Assembly: GCA_022771245.1 (NCBI GenBank)
Contig: JALFCH010000005.1
Span: 1-45,084, forward strand
DNA: 45,084 nucleotides
Source: Rikenellaceae bacterium
GTDB taxonomy: Bacteria > Bacteroidota > Bacteroidia > Bacteroidales > UBA932
Direction of reading: 5' to 3'
Shown here: in pieces, positions 25,064-34,029 of the stretch
Position numbering within the stretch: position 1 is the first letter of the stretch
How the letters are laid out: each line of letters begins with the position of its first letter
Made by a program: the position numbers and the translations under genes
The notes under the pieces: model-generated
Told to the model about the DNA's origin: nothing
The model's database searches: none
The model's input: only the letters and a program-made list of their open reading frames with translations

Positions 25064-25071
25064 GACAGAAT

Positions 25072-25521
25072 ATGAAATTGAACAATTTGACACCTGCAGC
25101 AGGTTCCAGGGGCAGGGAGAAAAGAATCGGACGCGGCGAAGGCTCAGGACACGGTGGAACATCTACCCGTGGACACAAGGGAGCACAGGCTCGTTCCGGT
25201 TACTCACGCAAAACTGGATTCGAAGGCGGTCAGATGCCTATTCAGAGACGTCTTCCGAAATTCGGCTTCACCAATCCTAACCGTGTGGAGTACAAGGCTA
25301 TCAACGTTGATGTGCTCGAGCTCATCGCAACTGAGAACAACCTCAGCGTGATTACTCTCGAGGCAATCCGTGAGGCAGGCTACGCCGGAAGGAACGACCT
25401 TGTGAAGATTCTCGGCAACGGCACTCTCACTAAGGCTGTTGAAGTGACTGCAAACGCATTTTCAAAATCCGCCATTGCAAAAATTGAAGCAGCAGGCGGA
25501 AAAGCTAATACTCTGAAATAA
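25072..25521 (+). CDS. rplO: 50S ribosomal protein L15
   Basis: L15 is a late-assembly 23S rRNA-binding protein. The 149-residue protein has the Gly/Arg-rich N-terminal extension (RIGRGEGSGHGGTSTRGHKG), FEGGQMPIQRRLPKFGF and a globular C-terminal domain. Its stop codon shares one base with the secY start, suggesting coupling. Confidence 0.98.
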   Translation: MKLNNLTPAAGSRGREKRIGRGEGSGHGGTSTRGHKGAQARSGYSRKTGFEGGQMPIQRRLPKFGFTNPNRVEYKAINVDVLELIATENNLSVITLEAIREAGYAGRNDLVKILGNGTLTKAVEVTANAFSKSAIAKIEAAGGKANTLK

Positions 25522-26861
25522 TGAAGAAGTTCATTCAGACAATCAAGAATATCTTCAAGATTGAGGAGCTCAGGAACAGGATAGGTTACACTCTCCTTCT
25601 CCTGCTGGTCTATCGTCTCGGAAGCTTCATAGTGCTTCCGGGCATAGACGCTTCCCAGCTTGCCAATATGCAGGACTTCGCTCAGGAGGGTCTCGTAGGC
25701 CTTCTTGATATGTTCTCCGGCGGAGCTTTCGGAAACGCTTCAATCTTTGCGCTGGGTGTGATGCCGTACATCTCGGCTTCCATCGTCATCCAGCTTCTTG
25801 GTGTTTTCGTACCTTACTTCCGCAAGTTGCAGATGGAGGGCGAAAGCGGACACCGGAAGATGAATCAGTACACCAGATATCTGACCATACTGATTCTCTG
25901 CATCCAGGGTCCTGCCTATATGGCTGCTTTGCACCAGCAGGTTCCTGCGAGTGCGTTCGTGGCAGTCAACCAGCTCGGCTGGTCAAACTTCTGGTTCAAC
26001 CTTGTTTCCACACTCATCCTCATCGGAGGTACGATGTTCGTGATGTGGCTCGGCGAAAGAATCACTGACCGCGGAATAGGAAACGGCATTTCCCTCATCA
26101 TTATGGTGGGTATCATTGCACGTCTTCCTTTCGCCCTCACCGCAGAGGTCACCGCAAAGCTTGGAACTTCCTCAGTCGGAGGAGCAGTTCTGCTCATATT
26201 CGAGTTGGTGGTGCTTTTCTTCGTGTTCATCGCAGCAATCGCCCTCGTGCAGGCTGTCAGGAAAGTTCCCGTACAGTATGCCAAGAGGGTTGTGGGCAAC
26301 AAGCAGTACGGTGGAGTACGCCAGTACATACCTATGAAGATCAATGCAGCCGGCGTGATGCCTATCATCTTCGCACAGGCTCTTATGCTCTTCCCTCTCA
26401 TTTTCTCCCGCTTCGATGCGACCAGAGGAATTGCCGCTGCATTCAGTGACTACACTGGAGTATGGTACAATCTGGTCTTCGCTCTTCTTGTCATCGCTTT
26501 CACATTCTTCTATACTGCCGTCACCGTCAATCCGGGTATGATGGCTGAAGATATGCGCAAGAACGGCGGATTCATCCCGGGAGTGAAGCCGGGAAAGAAA
26601 ACCGTTGAGTATCTTGACTCCATTATGTCAAGAGTGACTCTTCCGGGTTCATTCTTCCTTGCCTTCATCGCAATTCTCCCGGCATTTGCAATCCTGCTCG
26701 GAGTCAACAACAAGTTCGCGAGCTTCTATGGAGGTACATCCCTTCTGATTCTCGTGGGAGTTGTGCTTGACACCCTCCAGCAGATTGAAAGCTATCTTTT
26801 GATGCGTCATTATGACGGACTGATGAAGACCGGTCGTCTGAAAGGACGTTCAGGTATGTAA
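25521..26861 (+). CDS. secY: Protein translocase subunit SecY
   Basis: SecY forms the protein-conducting channel of the Sec translocon in the inner membrane. The 446-residue protein has ten predicted membrane segments. Signature regions include GSFIVLPGID, GGAFGNASIFALGVMPYISA, GERITDRGIGNGISLI and YFRKLQMEGE. It follows rplO with a one-base overlap and is followed by map, as in other Bacteroidota. Confidence 0.98.
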   Translation: MKKFIQTIKNIFKIEELRNRIGYTLLLLLVYRLGSFIVLPGIDASQLANMQDFAQEGLVGLLDMFSGGAFGNASIFALGVMPYISASIVIQLLGVFVPYFRKLQMEGESGHRKMNQYTRYLTILILCIQGPAYMAALHQQVPASAFVAVNQLGWSNFWFNLVSTLILIGGTMFVMWLGERITDRGIGNGISLIIMVGIIARLPFALTAEVTAKLGTSSVGGAVLLIFELVVLFFVFIAAIALVQAVRKVPVQYAKRVVGNKQYGGVRQYIPMKINAAGVMPIIFAQALMLFPLIFSRFDATRGIAAAFSDYTGVWYNLVFALLVIAFTFFYTAVTVNPGMMAEDMRKNGGFIPGVKPGKKTVEYLDSIMSRVTLPGSFFLAFIAILPAFAILLGVNNKFASFYGGTSLLILVGVVLDTLQQIESYLLMRHYDGLMKTGRLKGRSGM

Positions 26862-26882
26862 ACTTGATTTAAGTCGAAGAAG

Positions 26883-27644
26883 ATGGTAGCACCGAAAACA
26901 GAAGAGGAAATACTGCTGATGAAGGAAAACGGGATACTCGTTTCCCGTACGTTGGCAGAGGTCGGAAAGATCATCGCCCCGGGTGTGACAACACTGGAGT
27001 TGAACAGGGTGGCTGAGACTTTCATCCGCGACCACGGCGCAGTGCCGAGTTTCCTCGGATATGACGGTTTTCCGGCAGCGCTCTGCATCTCTGTAAACGA
27101 TGTCGTGGTTCACGGTTTTCCGTCAGACTACGTCCTCAAGGATGGAGACATCGTTTCAGTGGATTGCGGAACCTACTACAAGGGTTACAATGGCGACTCT
27201 GCATACACTTTCGCTGTCGGCGAGGTGGATCCTGAGACTGCCAGACTCCTTGAAGTGACCAAAGCTTCCCTCTACGAGGGCATTGCGGCGGCTGTTGACG
27301 GAAACAGGGTTGGTGACATCGGACACGCGGTACAATCGTATGCCGAATCATTCGGATTTTCAGTTGTCCGTGAGCTGGAAGGCCACGGTATAGGAACCAG
27401 GATGCACGAAGCCCCGGGAGTTCCCAATTACGGGAGAAAGGGCCAGGGTCCAAAGCTCCGCAACGGAATGACTATCTGCATAGAACCTATGATCAATGCC
27501 GGATCCAAAAGTGTGTACTTGGACAAGAACGGCTGGGCTGTAAGGACAGCTGATCATAAGAATGCAGCACACTTCGAGCTTACGGTTGTTGTCCGTAAAG
27601 GCCACGCTGAGCAACTTTCGACCTTTGATTTTATCGAGTGTTAG
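26883..27644 (+). CDS. map: Methionine aminopeptidase, type I
   Basis: It removes the initiator methionine from new proteins in the cytoplasm. The 253-residue enzyme has the pita-bread fold signatures: SVNDVVVHGFP, VSVDCGTYYKGYNGDSA (two metal-binding Asp), EGHGIGTRMHEAPGVPNYG (His), CIEPMI (Glu) and HFELTVVV (Glu nearby). It lies between secY and infA, so it is made in step with ribosomes. Confidence 0.97.
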   Translation: MVAPKTEEEILLMKENGILVSRTLAEVGKIIAPGVTTLELNRVAETFIRDHGAVPSFLGYDGFPAALCISVNDVVVHGFPSDYVLKDGDIVSVDCGTYYKGYNGDSAYTFAVGEVDPETARLLEVTKASLYEGIAAAVDGNRVGDIGHAVQSYAESFGFSVVRELEGHGIGTRMHEAPGVPNYGRKGQGPKLRNGMTICIEPMINAGSKSVYLDKNGWAVRTADHKNAAHFELTVVVRKGHAEQLSTFDFIEC

Positions 27645-27671
27645 TTTTTGTAAATTTTAATGTGATATTTT

Positions 27672-27890
27672 ATGCCGAAACAATCAGCAATTGAACAGGA
27701 AGGCGTTATCATTGAGACTCTGCCGAATGCTATGTTCAAGGTCGAGCTTGAGAATGGTCACGTCATCATCGCCCACATTTCCGGAAAGATGAGGATGAAC
27801 TACATCAAGATTCTGCCCGGGGACAAGGTCAGGGTTGAAATGTCACCTTATGATTTGTCAAAAGGAAGAATTTCTTTCAGATATAAATAA
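27672..27890 (+). CDS. infA: Translation initiation factor IF-1
   Basis: IF-1 blocks the ribosomal A site during initiation and assists IF-2 and IF-3. The 72-residue OB-fold protein reads [20 protein letters not shown], then [20 protein letters not shown] and KGRISFRYK at the end, all diagnostic. It is in the typical place before rpmJ. Confidence 0.98.
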   Translation: MPKQSAIEQEGVIIETLPNAMFKVELENGHVIIAHISGKMRMNYIKILPGDKVRVEMSPYDLSKGRISFRYK

Positions 27891-27901
27891 AAGCTTTAGT
27901 T

Positions 27902-28018
27902 ATGAAAGTTAAAACATCCATAAAGAAGCGCAGCGAGGACTGCAAGATCGTAAAGCGCAAAGGCCGTCTCTACGTGATTTGCAAGAAGAACCCTAAGTTC
28001 AAGATGCGCCAGGGATAA
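27902..28018 (+). CDS. rpmJ: 50S ribosomal protein L36
   Basis: A 38-residue protein, too short for many gene finders, reading [20 protein letters not shown] at its start and [10 protein letters not shown] at its end. L36 normally holds a zinc ion with Cys-Cys-Cys-His. Here the first cysteine position is Ser/Glu and the histidine position is Phe, leaving two cysteines (14 and 27), so zinc binding is probably lost. It sits between infA and rpsM, as is usual. Confidence 0.95.
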   Translation: MKVKTSIKKRSEDCKIVKRKGRLYVICKKNPKFKMRQG

Positions 28019-28053
28019 TCACTGATTTGTTAACAATTTAAGTATAGATAGTT

Positions 28054-28431
28054 ATGGCAAGAATAGCCGGTGTTGATTTACCTAACAACAAAAGGGGAGA
28101 GATAGGACTTACCTATATCTTCGGAATCGGCCGAAGCTCAGCAAGGAAAATTCTTTCTGAGTTGGACATCGATTATAACATCAAGTGCGGTGATTGGAAC
28201 GATGAGCAGATTGCGGGCATCCGCAGCGTCATCGCCAACGAGTACAAAATCGAGGGAGAACTCCGTTCAACCATCCAGATGAACATCAAGCGTCTTATGG
28301 ATATCGGTTGCTACAGGGGAATCCGTCACCGTCTCGGTCTCCCTGTTCGCGGACAGAGCACCAAGAACAACGCCCGTACGAGAAAGGGTAAGAAGAAAAC
28401 CGTTGCAAACAAGAAGAAGGCAACCAAATAG
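28054..28431 (+). CDS. rpsM: 30S ribosomal protein S13
   Basis: S13 lies in the 30S head and forms bridges to the large subunit. The 125-residue protein shows [32 protein letters not shown] and [20 protein letters not shown] with a Lys-rich C-terminal tail, all typical. It begins the alpha-operon segment. Confidence 0.98.
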   Translation: MARIAGVDLPNNKRGEIGLTYIFGIGRSSARKILSELDIDYNIKCGDWNDEQIAGIRSVIANEYKIEGELRSTIQMNIKRLMDIGCYRGIRHRLGLPVRGQSTKNNARTRKGKKKTVANKKKATK

Positions 28432-28441
28432 TCGATGAATT

Positions 28442-28831
28442 ATGGCAAAGAAAACAACAACAACAAAAAAGAGAGTTGTCAAGGTTGACGCTTGTGGCGA
28501 GGCTCATATTTCATCAACCTTCAACAACGTTATCATTTCCCTGACCAACAGCCAGGGCCAGGTTATCAGCTGGTCATCTGCAGGAAAGAGCGGTTTCAGG
28601 GGATCAAAAAAGAACACTCCTTATGCAGCTCAGGTTGCAGCCGAGGATTGTGCAAAGACTGCCTATGACCTCGGACTTCGCAAGGTCAAGGCTTATGTGA
28701 AAGGTCCGGGAGCGGGACGTGAGTCAGCTATCAGGACTATCCACGGTGCCGGAATTGAGGTAACCGAGATTATCGACGTTACTCCTATGCCGCACAACGG
28801 ATGTCGTCCTAAGGGCCATCGTAAAGTTTAA
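28442..28831 (+). CDS. rpsK: 30S ribosomal protein S11
   Basis: S11 forms part of the platform near the mRNA exit. The 129-residue protein has a Lys/Thr-rich start, then [46 protein letters not shown] and the C-terminal [16 protein letters not shown], all conserved in S11. Confidence 0.98.
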   Translation: MAKKTTTTKKRVVKVDACGEAHISSTFNNVIISLTNSQGQVISWSSAGKSGFRGSKKNTPYAAQVAAEDCAKTAYDLGLRKVKAYVKGPGAGRESAIRTIHGAGIEVTEIIDVTPMPHNGCRPKGHRKV

Positions 28832-28851
28832 TTTTAGTCAGTTTACAATCT

Positions 28852-28859
28852 AAAGGAGA
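28852..28859 (+). promoter_or_regulatory. Shine-Dalgarno before rpsD
   Basis: AAAGGAGA lies six bases before the ATG at 28866. Confidence 0.6.
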
Positions 28860-28865
28860 ATTACT

Positions 28866-29468
28866 ATGGCAAGATATATTGGACCAAGCACCAAAATTGC
28901 ACGTAAATTCGGCGAGCCGATCTTCGGAACTGATAAGGATTTCGAAAAGAGAAACTTCCCTCCGGGACAGCACGGTCTCGCAAGCAAGAGAAAGAAAAAA
29001 TCAGAGTACGGTACCCAGCTCAAGGAGAAGCAGAAAGTAAAGTACACATACGGACTTCTTGAAAGACAGTTCCGCAACCTTTACGAGAAGGCTTCCAGAA
29101 TGAAGGGTCAGAAGGGTGAGAATCTTATCTTCCTTCTTGAATCCCGTCTGGACAACATCGTTTACCGTCTTGGCATCGCCCCTACAAGGGCAGCTGCACG
29201 TCAGCTCGTAACACACTGCCACATCAAGCTCAACGGCGAGGTTTGCAACATTCCTTCCGCTATCGTAAAGCCTGGCGATGTGATTTCTGTAAGGGAAAGG
29301 TCAAGGAGCCTTGAGGTTATTACAAGGAGCGCAGCTTCCGCAGCCAGATATTCCTGGCTCGAGTTTGACCCGAAGACTCTCACAGGCAAATACCTCAACG
29401 TTCCTGTACGCGAGGAAATCCCTGAGACAATCAACGAGCAGCTCATCGTCGAGTTGTACTCTAAGTAA
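28866..29468 (+). CDS. rpsD: 30S ribosomal protein S4
   Basis: S4 nucleates 30S assembly and in E. coli represses the alpha operon. The 200-residue protein begins [20 protein letters not shown] and contains the S4 RNA-binding domain ([33 protein letters not shown]). No N-terminal four-cysteine zinc knuckle is seen; only Cys in THCH and EVCN are present. Confidence 0.98.
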   Translation: MARYIGPSTKIARKFGEPIFGTDKDFEKRNFPPGQHGLASKRKKKSEYGTQLKEKQKVKYTYGLLERQFRNLYEKASRMKGQKGENLIFLLESRLDNIVYRLGIAPTRAAARQLVTHCHIKLNGEVCNIPSAIVKPGDVISVRERSRSLEVITRSAASAARYSWLEFDPKTLTGKYLNVPVREEIPETINEQLIVELYSK

Positions 29469-29489
29469 TCTTTAAACACCAGAAGCATT

Positions 29490-30497
29490 ATGGCAATCTT
29501 AGCATTTCAGAAACCGGACAAGGTGATTATGCTTGAAGGTACCGATACCGTCGGACGCTTCGAGTTCAGGCCATTGGAGCCTGGCTACGGACAGACCATC
29601 GGTAACGCCCTCAGACGTATCCTCCTGTCTTCATTAGAGGGTTTTGCTATCAACTCAATCAAAATTTCAGGTGTAAACCAGGAATTCGCCACCATTCCGG
29701 GTGTGGTTGAGGGAATGCAGGACATCATCCTCAACCTCAAGCAGGTTCGTTTCAAGAGGATGGTTGAGACTGTGGATTCCGAGGTAGCAAACATTGTCAT
29801 CAGCGGCAAACAAGAATTCACCGCTGAGGAAATCTCAAAGGGATTGTCTTCTTTCACGGTGTTGAATCCGGACCTCCACATCTGCACTCTCGAGCCATCA
29901 GTGAAACTCGAAATCTCTCTGACGGTTTCCAAGGGTCGTGGATTTGTGCCGGCTGACGACAACAGGGATGAGAATGCTCCTATCGGCACCATTCCGGTGG
30001 ATGCAATCTACACCCCTATCCGCAACGTCAACTGGACGGTGGAGAACTGGCGTGTCGAGCAGAAGACCGACTATGAGAAGTTGAACCTCGAAATCACCAC
30101 AGACGGTTCAATCACTCCTAATGTAGCTCTGCAGGAAGCTGCCAGCATCCTCATCTATCATTTCAAGCTGTTCACAGACGACAAGAAGCTTGCTCTCGAG
30201 AGCACAGTGGAATCCGATGCAAAAGAGCTTGACGAGGAGTCACTCCATATGAGACATCTTCTTCTGACAAAGCTCTCCGATATGGGTCTTTCAGTCAGGG
30301 CTTACAACTGCCTCAAGGCTGCCGACATCGACACCTTCGCAGACCTCGTAAGCTATTCAAGGGCAGAGCTGATGAAGTTCAGAAACTTCGGAAGGAAGTC
30401 CCTCAATGAAATCGACCTTCTCGTGGAGAAGATGAAGTTGTCATTCGGTATGGATGTCACCAAGTATAATATTGAACCAAAGAAAAAGAACCTATAA
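29490..30497 (+). CDS. rpoA: RNA polymerase alpha subunit
   Basis: The alpha subunit seeds RNA polymerase assembly and contacts promoter DNA and activators through its C-terminal domain. The 335-residue protein has the N-terminal dimerisation domain ([20 protein letters not shown]) and an insert domain. A linker with acidic residues (about 235-255) leads to the helix-hairpin-helix C-terminal domain ([28 protein letters not shown]). Normal length. Confidence 0.98.
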   Translation: MAILAFQKPDKVIMLEGTDTVGRFEFRPLEPGYGQTIGNALRRILLSSLEGFAINSIKISGVNQEFATIPGVVEGMQDIILNLKQVRFKRMVETVDSEVANIVISGKQEFTAEEISKGLSSFTVLNPDLHICTLEPSVKLEISLTVSKGRGFVPADDNRDENAPIGTIPVDAIYTPIRNVNWTVENWRVEQKTDYEKLNLEITTDGSITPNVALQEAASILIYHFKLFTDDKKLALESTVESDAKELDEESLHMRHLLLTKLSDMGLSVRAYNCLKAADIDTFADLVSYSRAELMKFRNFGRKSLNEIDLLVEKMKLSFGMDVTKYNIEPKKKNL

Positions 30498-30500
30498 AGT

Positions 30501-30995
30501 ATGAGACACAATAAGGCAATCAATCACCTTGGTCGCAAGAGCGGACACCGCAAGGCACTCCTCGCCAATATGGCTACGTCTCTGATTCTCAACAAGAGAA
30601 TCCAGACCACTGTAGCAAAGGCAAAGGCTCTGCAGTCTTACGTTGAACCTCTCATCACCAAGTCCAAGGACGACTCAACTGCTTCCCGCCGTACAGTTTT
30701 CAGCTACCTGAAGAGCAAGGAGGCTGTTGCAGAGCTCTTCCGCACTGTTGCTCCTAAGATTTCAGAGCGTCCGGGCGGATACACCAGAGTACTCAAGACA
30801 GGATTCCGTCAAGGCGACGGTGCAGATATGGCACTTATCGAGCTCGTTGACTTCAATGAGGCAGCTCTCGCTTCAACTGTGAAGAAAGAGGCCAAGAAAT
30901 CAACCCGCCGTAGCCGTGCAAAGAAGGCTGAAGCTGCTCCCGCAGCTGAAGCACCGGCAACCGAGGCCCCTGCAACCGAAGCAGCAGCAGAATAA
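30501..30995 (+). CDS. rplQ: 50S ribosomal protein L17 with Ala/Glu/Pro tail
   Basis: L17 lies near the exit tunnel. The 164-residue protein is longer than the usual 120-130: the family core ([19 protein letters not shown] to about residue 125) is followed by a basic stretch ([11 protein letters not shown]) and a repetitive Ala/Glu/Pro/Thr tail. It closes the operon; a strong inverted repeat follows 20 bases after its stop. Confidence 0.98.
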   Translation: MRHNKAINHLGRKSGHRKALLANMATSLILNKRIQTTVAKAKALQSYVEPLITKSKDDSTASRRTVFSYLKSKEAVAELFRTVAPKISERPGGYTRVLKTGFRQGDGADMALIELVDFNEAALASTVKKEAKKSTRRSRAKKAEAAPAAEAPATEAPATEAAAE

Positions 30996-31015
30996 TTCTG
31001 CCGCCAATACAATCA

Positions 31016-31047
31016 AACAGGCCGACTGGAATTCCAGCCGGCCTGTT
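31016..31047. terminator. Bidirectional terminator between rplQ and nagB
   Basis: Two nearly perfect arms run AACAGGCCG-A-CTGGAA / TTCCAG-C-CGGCCTGTT with one A:C mismatch. It lies between converging genes, 20 bases after rplQ and 45 from the nagB stop, and can serve both. The U tract is short on the rplQ side. Confidence 0.75.
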
Positions 31048-31091
31048 CGTTGTTCCCGGCGTGATGTCCGGGAATCATATTCGGGAATCTG

Positions 31092-31883
31092 TCAAAGGTT
31101 GTCCTTCTCGATGTCCTTGAAGTACTTGTAAGTATTGACTTTGAGTTCGCCGACAGCAAGTTCGTCAGCCACGATGATGCCGTGCTGATGAGCCTGGAGG
31201 GCAGAAAGCGTGCAAGAATGCGAGTAGGCTCCTTCAATTGCGTTCTTCAAGGCAGTTGCCTTCTTGTGTCCGAAAGCAAGCACAAGCACCTCTTTCGCAT
31301 CCATAACCGTACCCACACCCACTGTGAGTGCAGTTGTCGGAACCTGTGAAAGGTCTCCGTCAAAGAAGCGGGAGTTGACGAGAATAGTGTCGTAAGTCAG
31401 GCTCTTCACCCTTGTGCGCGAAACAAGGGATGAGAAAGGCTCATTGAAAGCCAGGTGACCGTCTTCGCCCACACCGCCCATAAACAGGTCGATTCCTCCG
31501 GCAGCCTTGATTCTCTCCTCGTAGGCTGCACACTCGGCAGCGAGGTCAGGAGCATTCCCGTTGAGGATGTTGATATTCTCCTTCGGAACATCCACGTGGT
31601 CGAAGAAGTTGCGCGCCATAAAGCTGTGGTAGCTTTCCGGGTGGTTCTCCGGCAGACCTACATATTCGTCCATATTGAAGGTAATGACATTCTTGAAGGA
31701 AACCTCACCGGCTTTGTACAGGCGAATCAGTTCCTTGTATGTTCCGACAGGGGTCCCTCCGGTCGGAAGACCGAGAACGAAAGGCTTGTCGGTAACAGCA
31801 GCCTTGGCCTTGATGCGTGAAACGATGTAATTCGCAGCCCAGACTGATCCTTCCTGCGCATTCGGTTCAATGATTACTCTCAT
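31092..31883 (-). CDS. nagB: Glucosamine-6-phosphate deaminase
   Basis: NagB converts glucosamine 6-phosphate to fructose 6-phosphate and ammonia, feeding amino sugars into glycolysis. The 263-residue protein aligns with the E. coli enzyme without gaps in the active site: Asp72 in FNMDEYVGL, Asp141 and His143 in [11 protein letters not shown], Glu148. It is downstream of the NagB-like/PIG-L fusion (46 bases apart, same strand), so the two are probably co-transcribed. It is a complete, active-looking enzyme. Confidence 0.97.
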   Translation of the reverse strand: MRVIIEPNAQEGSVWAANYIVSRIKAKAAVTDKPFVLGLPTGGTPVGTYKELIRLYKAGEVSFKNVITFNMDEYVGLPENHPESYHSFMARNFFDHVDVPKENINILNGNAPDLAAECAAYEERIKAAGGIDLFMGGVGEDGHLAFNEPFSSLVSRTRVKSLTYDTILVNSRFFDGDLSQVPTTALTVGVGTVMDAKEVLVLAFGHKKATALKNAIEGAYSHSCTLSALQAHQHGIIVADELAVGELKVNTYKYFKDIEKDNL

Positions 31884-31929
31884 TATTCAAATATTTTGGG
31901 TTAATAATTCTTTTCGGGACAGTCGCATT

Positions 31930-33846
31930 CTAAAACAGGCGCACGAACACCTCAATTGCCTGATATTCAGCCATACCGAGTTCGTCATAAAGGCGTGCGG
32001 TATTCTGTGTCCTCTCTTCGGCCCTCTGCCAGAACTCGCGCGGGTCTTCTCCCGGGAACGGCACTATGTCCTTCTGTGAGAGGTGGCGGTAGATGGCGTG
32101 GCGTTTCTTGATCACCTCGTCAGGGCTGAGCGGAACTGCCATATCCACCTTTCCGAGTTCCCATTCCATCCAGGCACCTCTGTACAGCCACACGTGGCAT
32201 TCTTTGAGCCAAGCCTCATCTTTGAGCTGGTTCAGGGCTTCAAGCACGGCTTCAGTGCAGACTCTGTGTGTTCCGTGAGGGTCTGCAAGGTCACCTGCAA
32301 GGTAAATCTGATGAGGCTGAACCTTCTGGAGCAGGTCTATGATTATGTCTATGTCCGCCTGGGTGCGCTCTCCCTTCTTTATGCCGCCTGTCTCATAGAA
32401 AGGCAGGTTGAGGAAGTGTGCGTTGGTGTCTGCATTCAGGCCGAATGACCTCACTGCAGAACGGGCCTCGGACCTTCTGATGGCACCCTTGAGTTCAAGC
32501 AGGGCGCGCGGTTCAGGTTCACCCGGTTTCTTGGAAGCCACAATTGCCTTGACTTTTTCAAAATCATCCCCATAGCCGAGCTCGTGGATGGCATCCATAT
32601 GCTGGAGTACCACATCGTCGTGCACGGCCACATTTCCCGAAGTCTCGTAAGCCACGTGCACATCGTGTCCCTGCTCTACCAGACGGATGAATGTACCTCC
32701 CATAGAAATCACATCATCGTCAGGGTGAGGTGAGAAAATCACGACTCTCTTCGGGAATGGTGATGAAGGCACAGGTCTGGTGCTGTCATCAGCATTCGGC
32801 TTTCCTCCCGGCCAACCTGAAATAGTATGCTGGAAGTCGTTGAATACGTTTATGTTGATTTTGTCATAAGGTCCGTGTTTCTCAAGCAGTTCCCCGAGTC
32901 CGTTGGAGAGATAGTCGCCCTGGGTGAGCTTGAGTATAGGCTTGTGCACCTGTTCGCAGAGCCATACCACAGCCTTTCTGATGAACTTCGGTGTCCATTC
33001 GCAAGGACCCACGAGCCACGGAGCCACATTTCTTGTGAGCAGGCTGGCTGAATTGTCGTCCACATAGAAGGAAATGTTGCCGTGCTTCTGGAGCAGAGAT
33101 GCCGGGCACGAACTTGAAATCTCACCCTCAACTATATCCTTGACCACCTGGGCCTTGTCTTCACCCCAGGCAAGGAGATAGATTTTCTTGGCGCTGAGCA
33201 TAGTGGAAATGCCCATAGCAATGGCACTGTTCGGAGTCATCTCCACCTTGCCTGCGAAATTCTTCGCCTGTCTCTTTCTGGAAGGATAGGACAGAAGCAC
33301 GGTCCTGGTGCGGCTGAGTTCCGATGCACCGTGCTCATTGAATCCGATTTGTCCCTTTTCTCCCACACCCATTATGAGCAGGTCGAGATTTGAGGCAATC
33401 TGGTCGTACTTTGCGCAGAAATCCGAAACATAGGAACTGTCCTTCAACTCATCTATGCGCGGGATGTGTACGGCCTCCGGCTTGATGTCCACTTTGTCTA
33501 TGAGTTCCTCGAAGAGTCGGCGGTTGCGGCTGTGTGAATAGGCCGGAGCAGGATAATATTCATCGATGCTGTAAATCTCGACCCTGTTGAATGAAACCGC
33601 ACCCTCCTGATGGAGTTTTGCAAGTTCGCGATAGAGGCTGACAGGAGTGGAACCGGTGGACAGTCCCAGTCGGAAGATGCCGTCTGAAGCCTTTATGGAA
33701 GAAACGATTTTGTCTGCAAGACATTTGCTTGCAATTTCCTCGTCTTCGTAAATATGAGCGGGGATATGCTCAAATGTGTGCTTGATACCGTTAGGCAATC
33801 CCTCTTCTATGAGACCGCCATCTTTTGGTAATGTGAATTTCTTCAT
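31930..33846 (-). CDS. NagB-like domain fused to PIG-L/LmbE deacetylase
   Basis: A 638-residue cytoplasmic fusion known in Bacteroidota. Residues about 30-290 are a glucosamine-6-phosphate deaminase-like domain (LGLSTGSTPVSLYREL, YSIDEYYP with Asp95). In the active-site loop, GEKGQIGFNE, the catalytic Asp and His of NagB are replaced by Lys164 and Gln166, though Glu171 remains, so deaminase activity is doubtful. Residues about 365-600 form a PIG-L/LmbE N-deacetylase domain with HPDDD at 374-378 and a later metal-site DPHGTHR. The fusion suggests deacetylation of an amino-sugar derivative, with the front half perhaps sensing or binding a sugar phosphate. It is followed by a true nagB. Confidence 0.9.
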   Translation of the reverse strand: MKKFTLPKDGGLIEEGLPNGIKHTFEHIPAHIYEDEEIASKCLADKIVSSIKASDGIFRLGLSTGSTPVSLYRELAKLHQEGAVSFNRVEIYSIDEYYPAPAYSHSRNRRLFEELIDKVDIKPEAVHIPRIDELKDSSYVSDFCAKYDQIASNLDLLIMGVGEKGQIGFNEHGASELSRTRTVLLSYPSRKRQAKNFAGKVEMTPNSAIAMGISTMLSAKKIYLLAWGEDKAQVVKDIVEGEISSSCPASLLQKHGNISFYVDDNSASLLTRNVAPWLVGPCEWTPKFIRKAVVWLCEQVHKPILKLTQGDYLSNGLGELLEKHGPYDKININVFNDFQHTISGWPGGKPNADDSTRPVPSSPFPKRVVIFSPHPDDDVISMGGTFIRLVEQGHDVHVAYETSGNVAVHDDVVLQHMDAIHELGYGDDFEKVKAIVASKKPGEPEPRALLELKGAIRRSEARSAVRSFGLNADTNAHFLNLPFYETGGIKKGERTQADIDIIIDLLQKVQPHQIYLAGDLADPHGTHRVCTEAVLEALNQLKDEAWLKECHVWLYRGAWMEWELGKVDMAVPLSPDEVIKKRHAIYRHLSQKDIVPFPGEDPREFWQRAEERTQNTARLYDELGMAEYQAIEVFVRLF

Positions 33847-33913
33847 TGCTTATCTGTTTAGTGTTGAATGGTATGCGCGTTTGTTCCCCATTGATGGGAT
33901 GGACATAAGCATA

Positions 33914-33921
33914 CAAAGGTA
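33914..33921 (-). promoter_or_regulatory. TAnnTTTG element for the NagB-like/nagB operon
   Basis: TACCTTTG on the minus strand lies about 68 bases before the start of the fusion gene. The -33 region is weak. Confidence 0.5.
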
Positions 33922-34003
33922 ATCAATTTAAGCGTTGAAATGATACCGAAAGGCAAAATTATTTCGAATAAGAGCAAAAATGGAGGTATTCGTCAGAAAT
34001 TGC

Positions 34004-34011
34004 TATCTTTG
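34004..34011 (+). promoter_or_regulatory. TATCTTTG promoter element for the suf operon
   Basis: TATCTTTG lies 18 bases before the ATG at 34030 and inside the longest possible reading frame, so the upstream in-frame ATG at 33940 cannot be the start. The -33 match is weak. Confidence 0.6.
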
Positions 34012-34029
34012 CAAGTAATGCGAAACGAT

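Noticed and set aside
33940..34029. Upstream ATG extending sufB by 30 residues
   Set aside because: The TATCTTTG promoter element lies downstream of it and the extra residues match no SufB.
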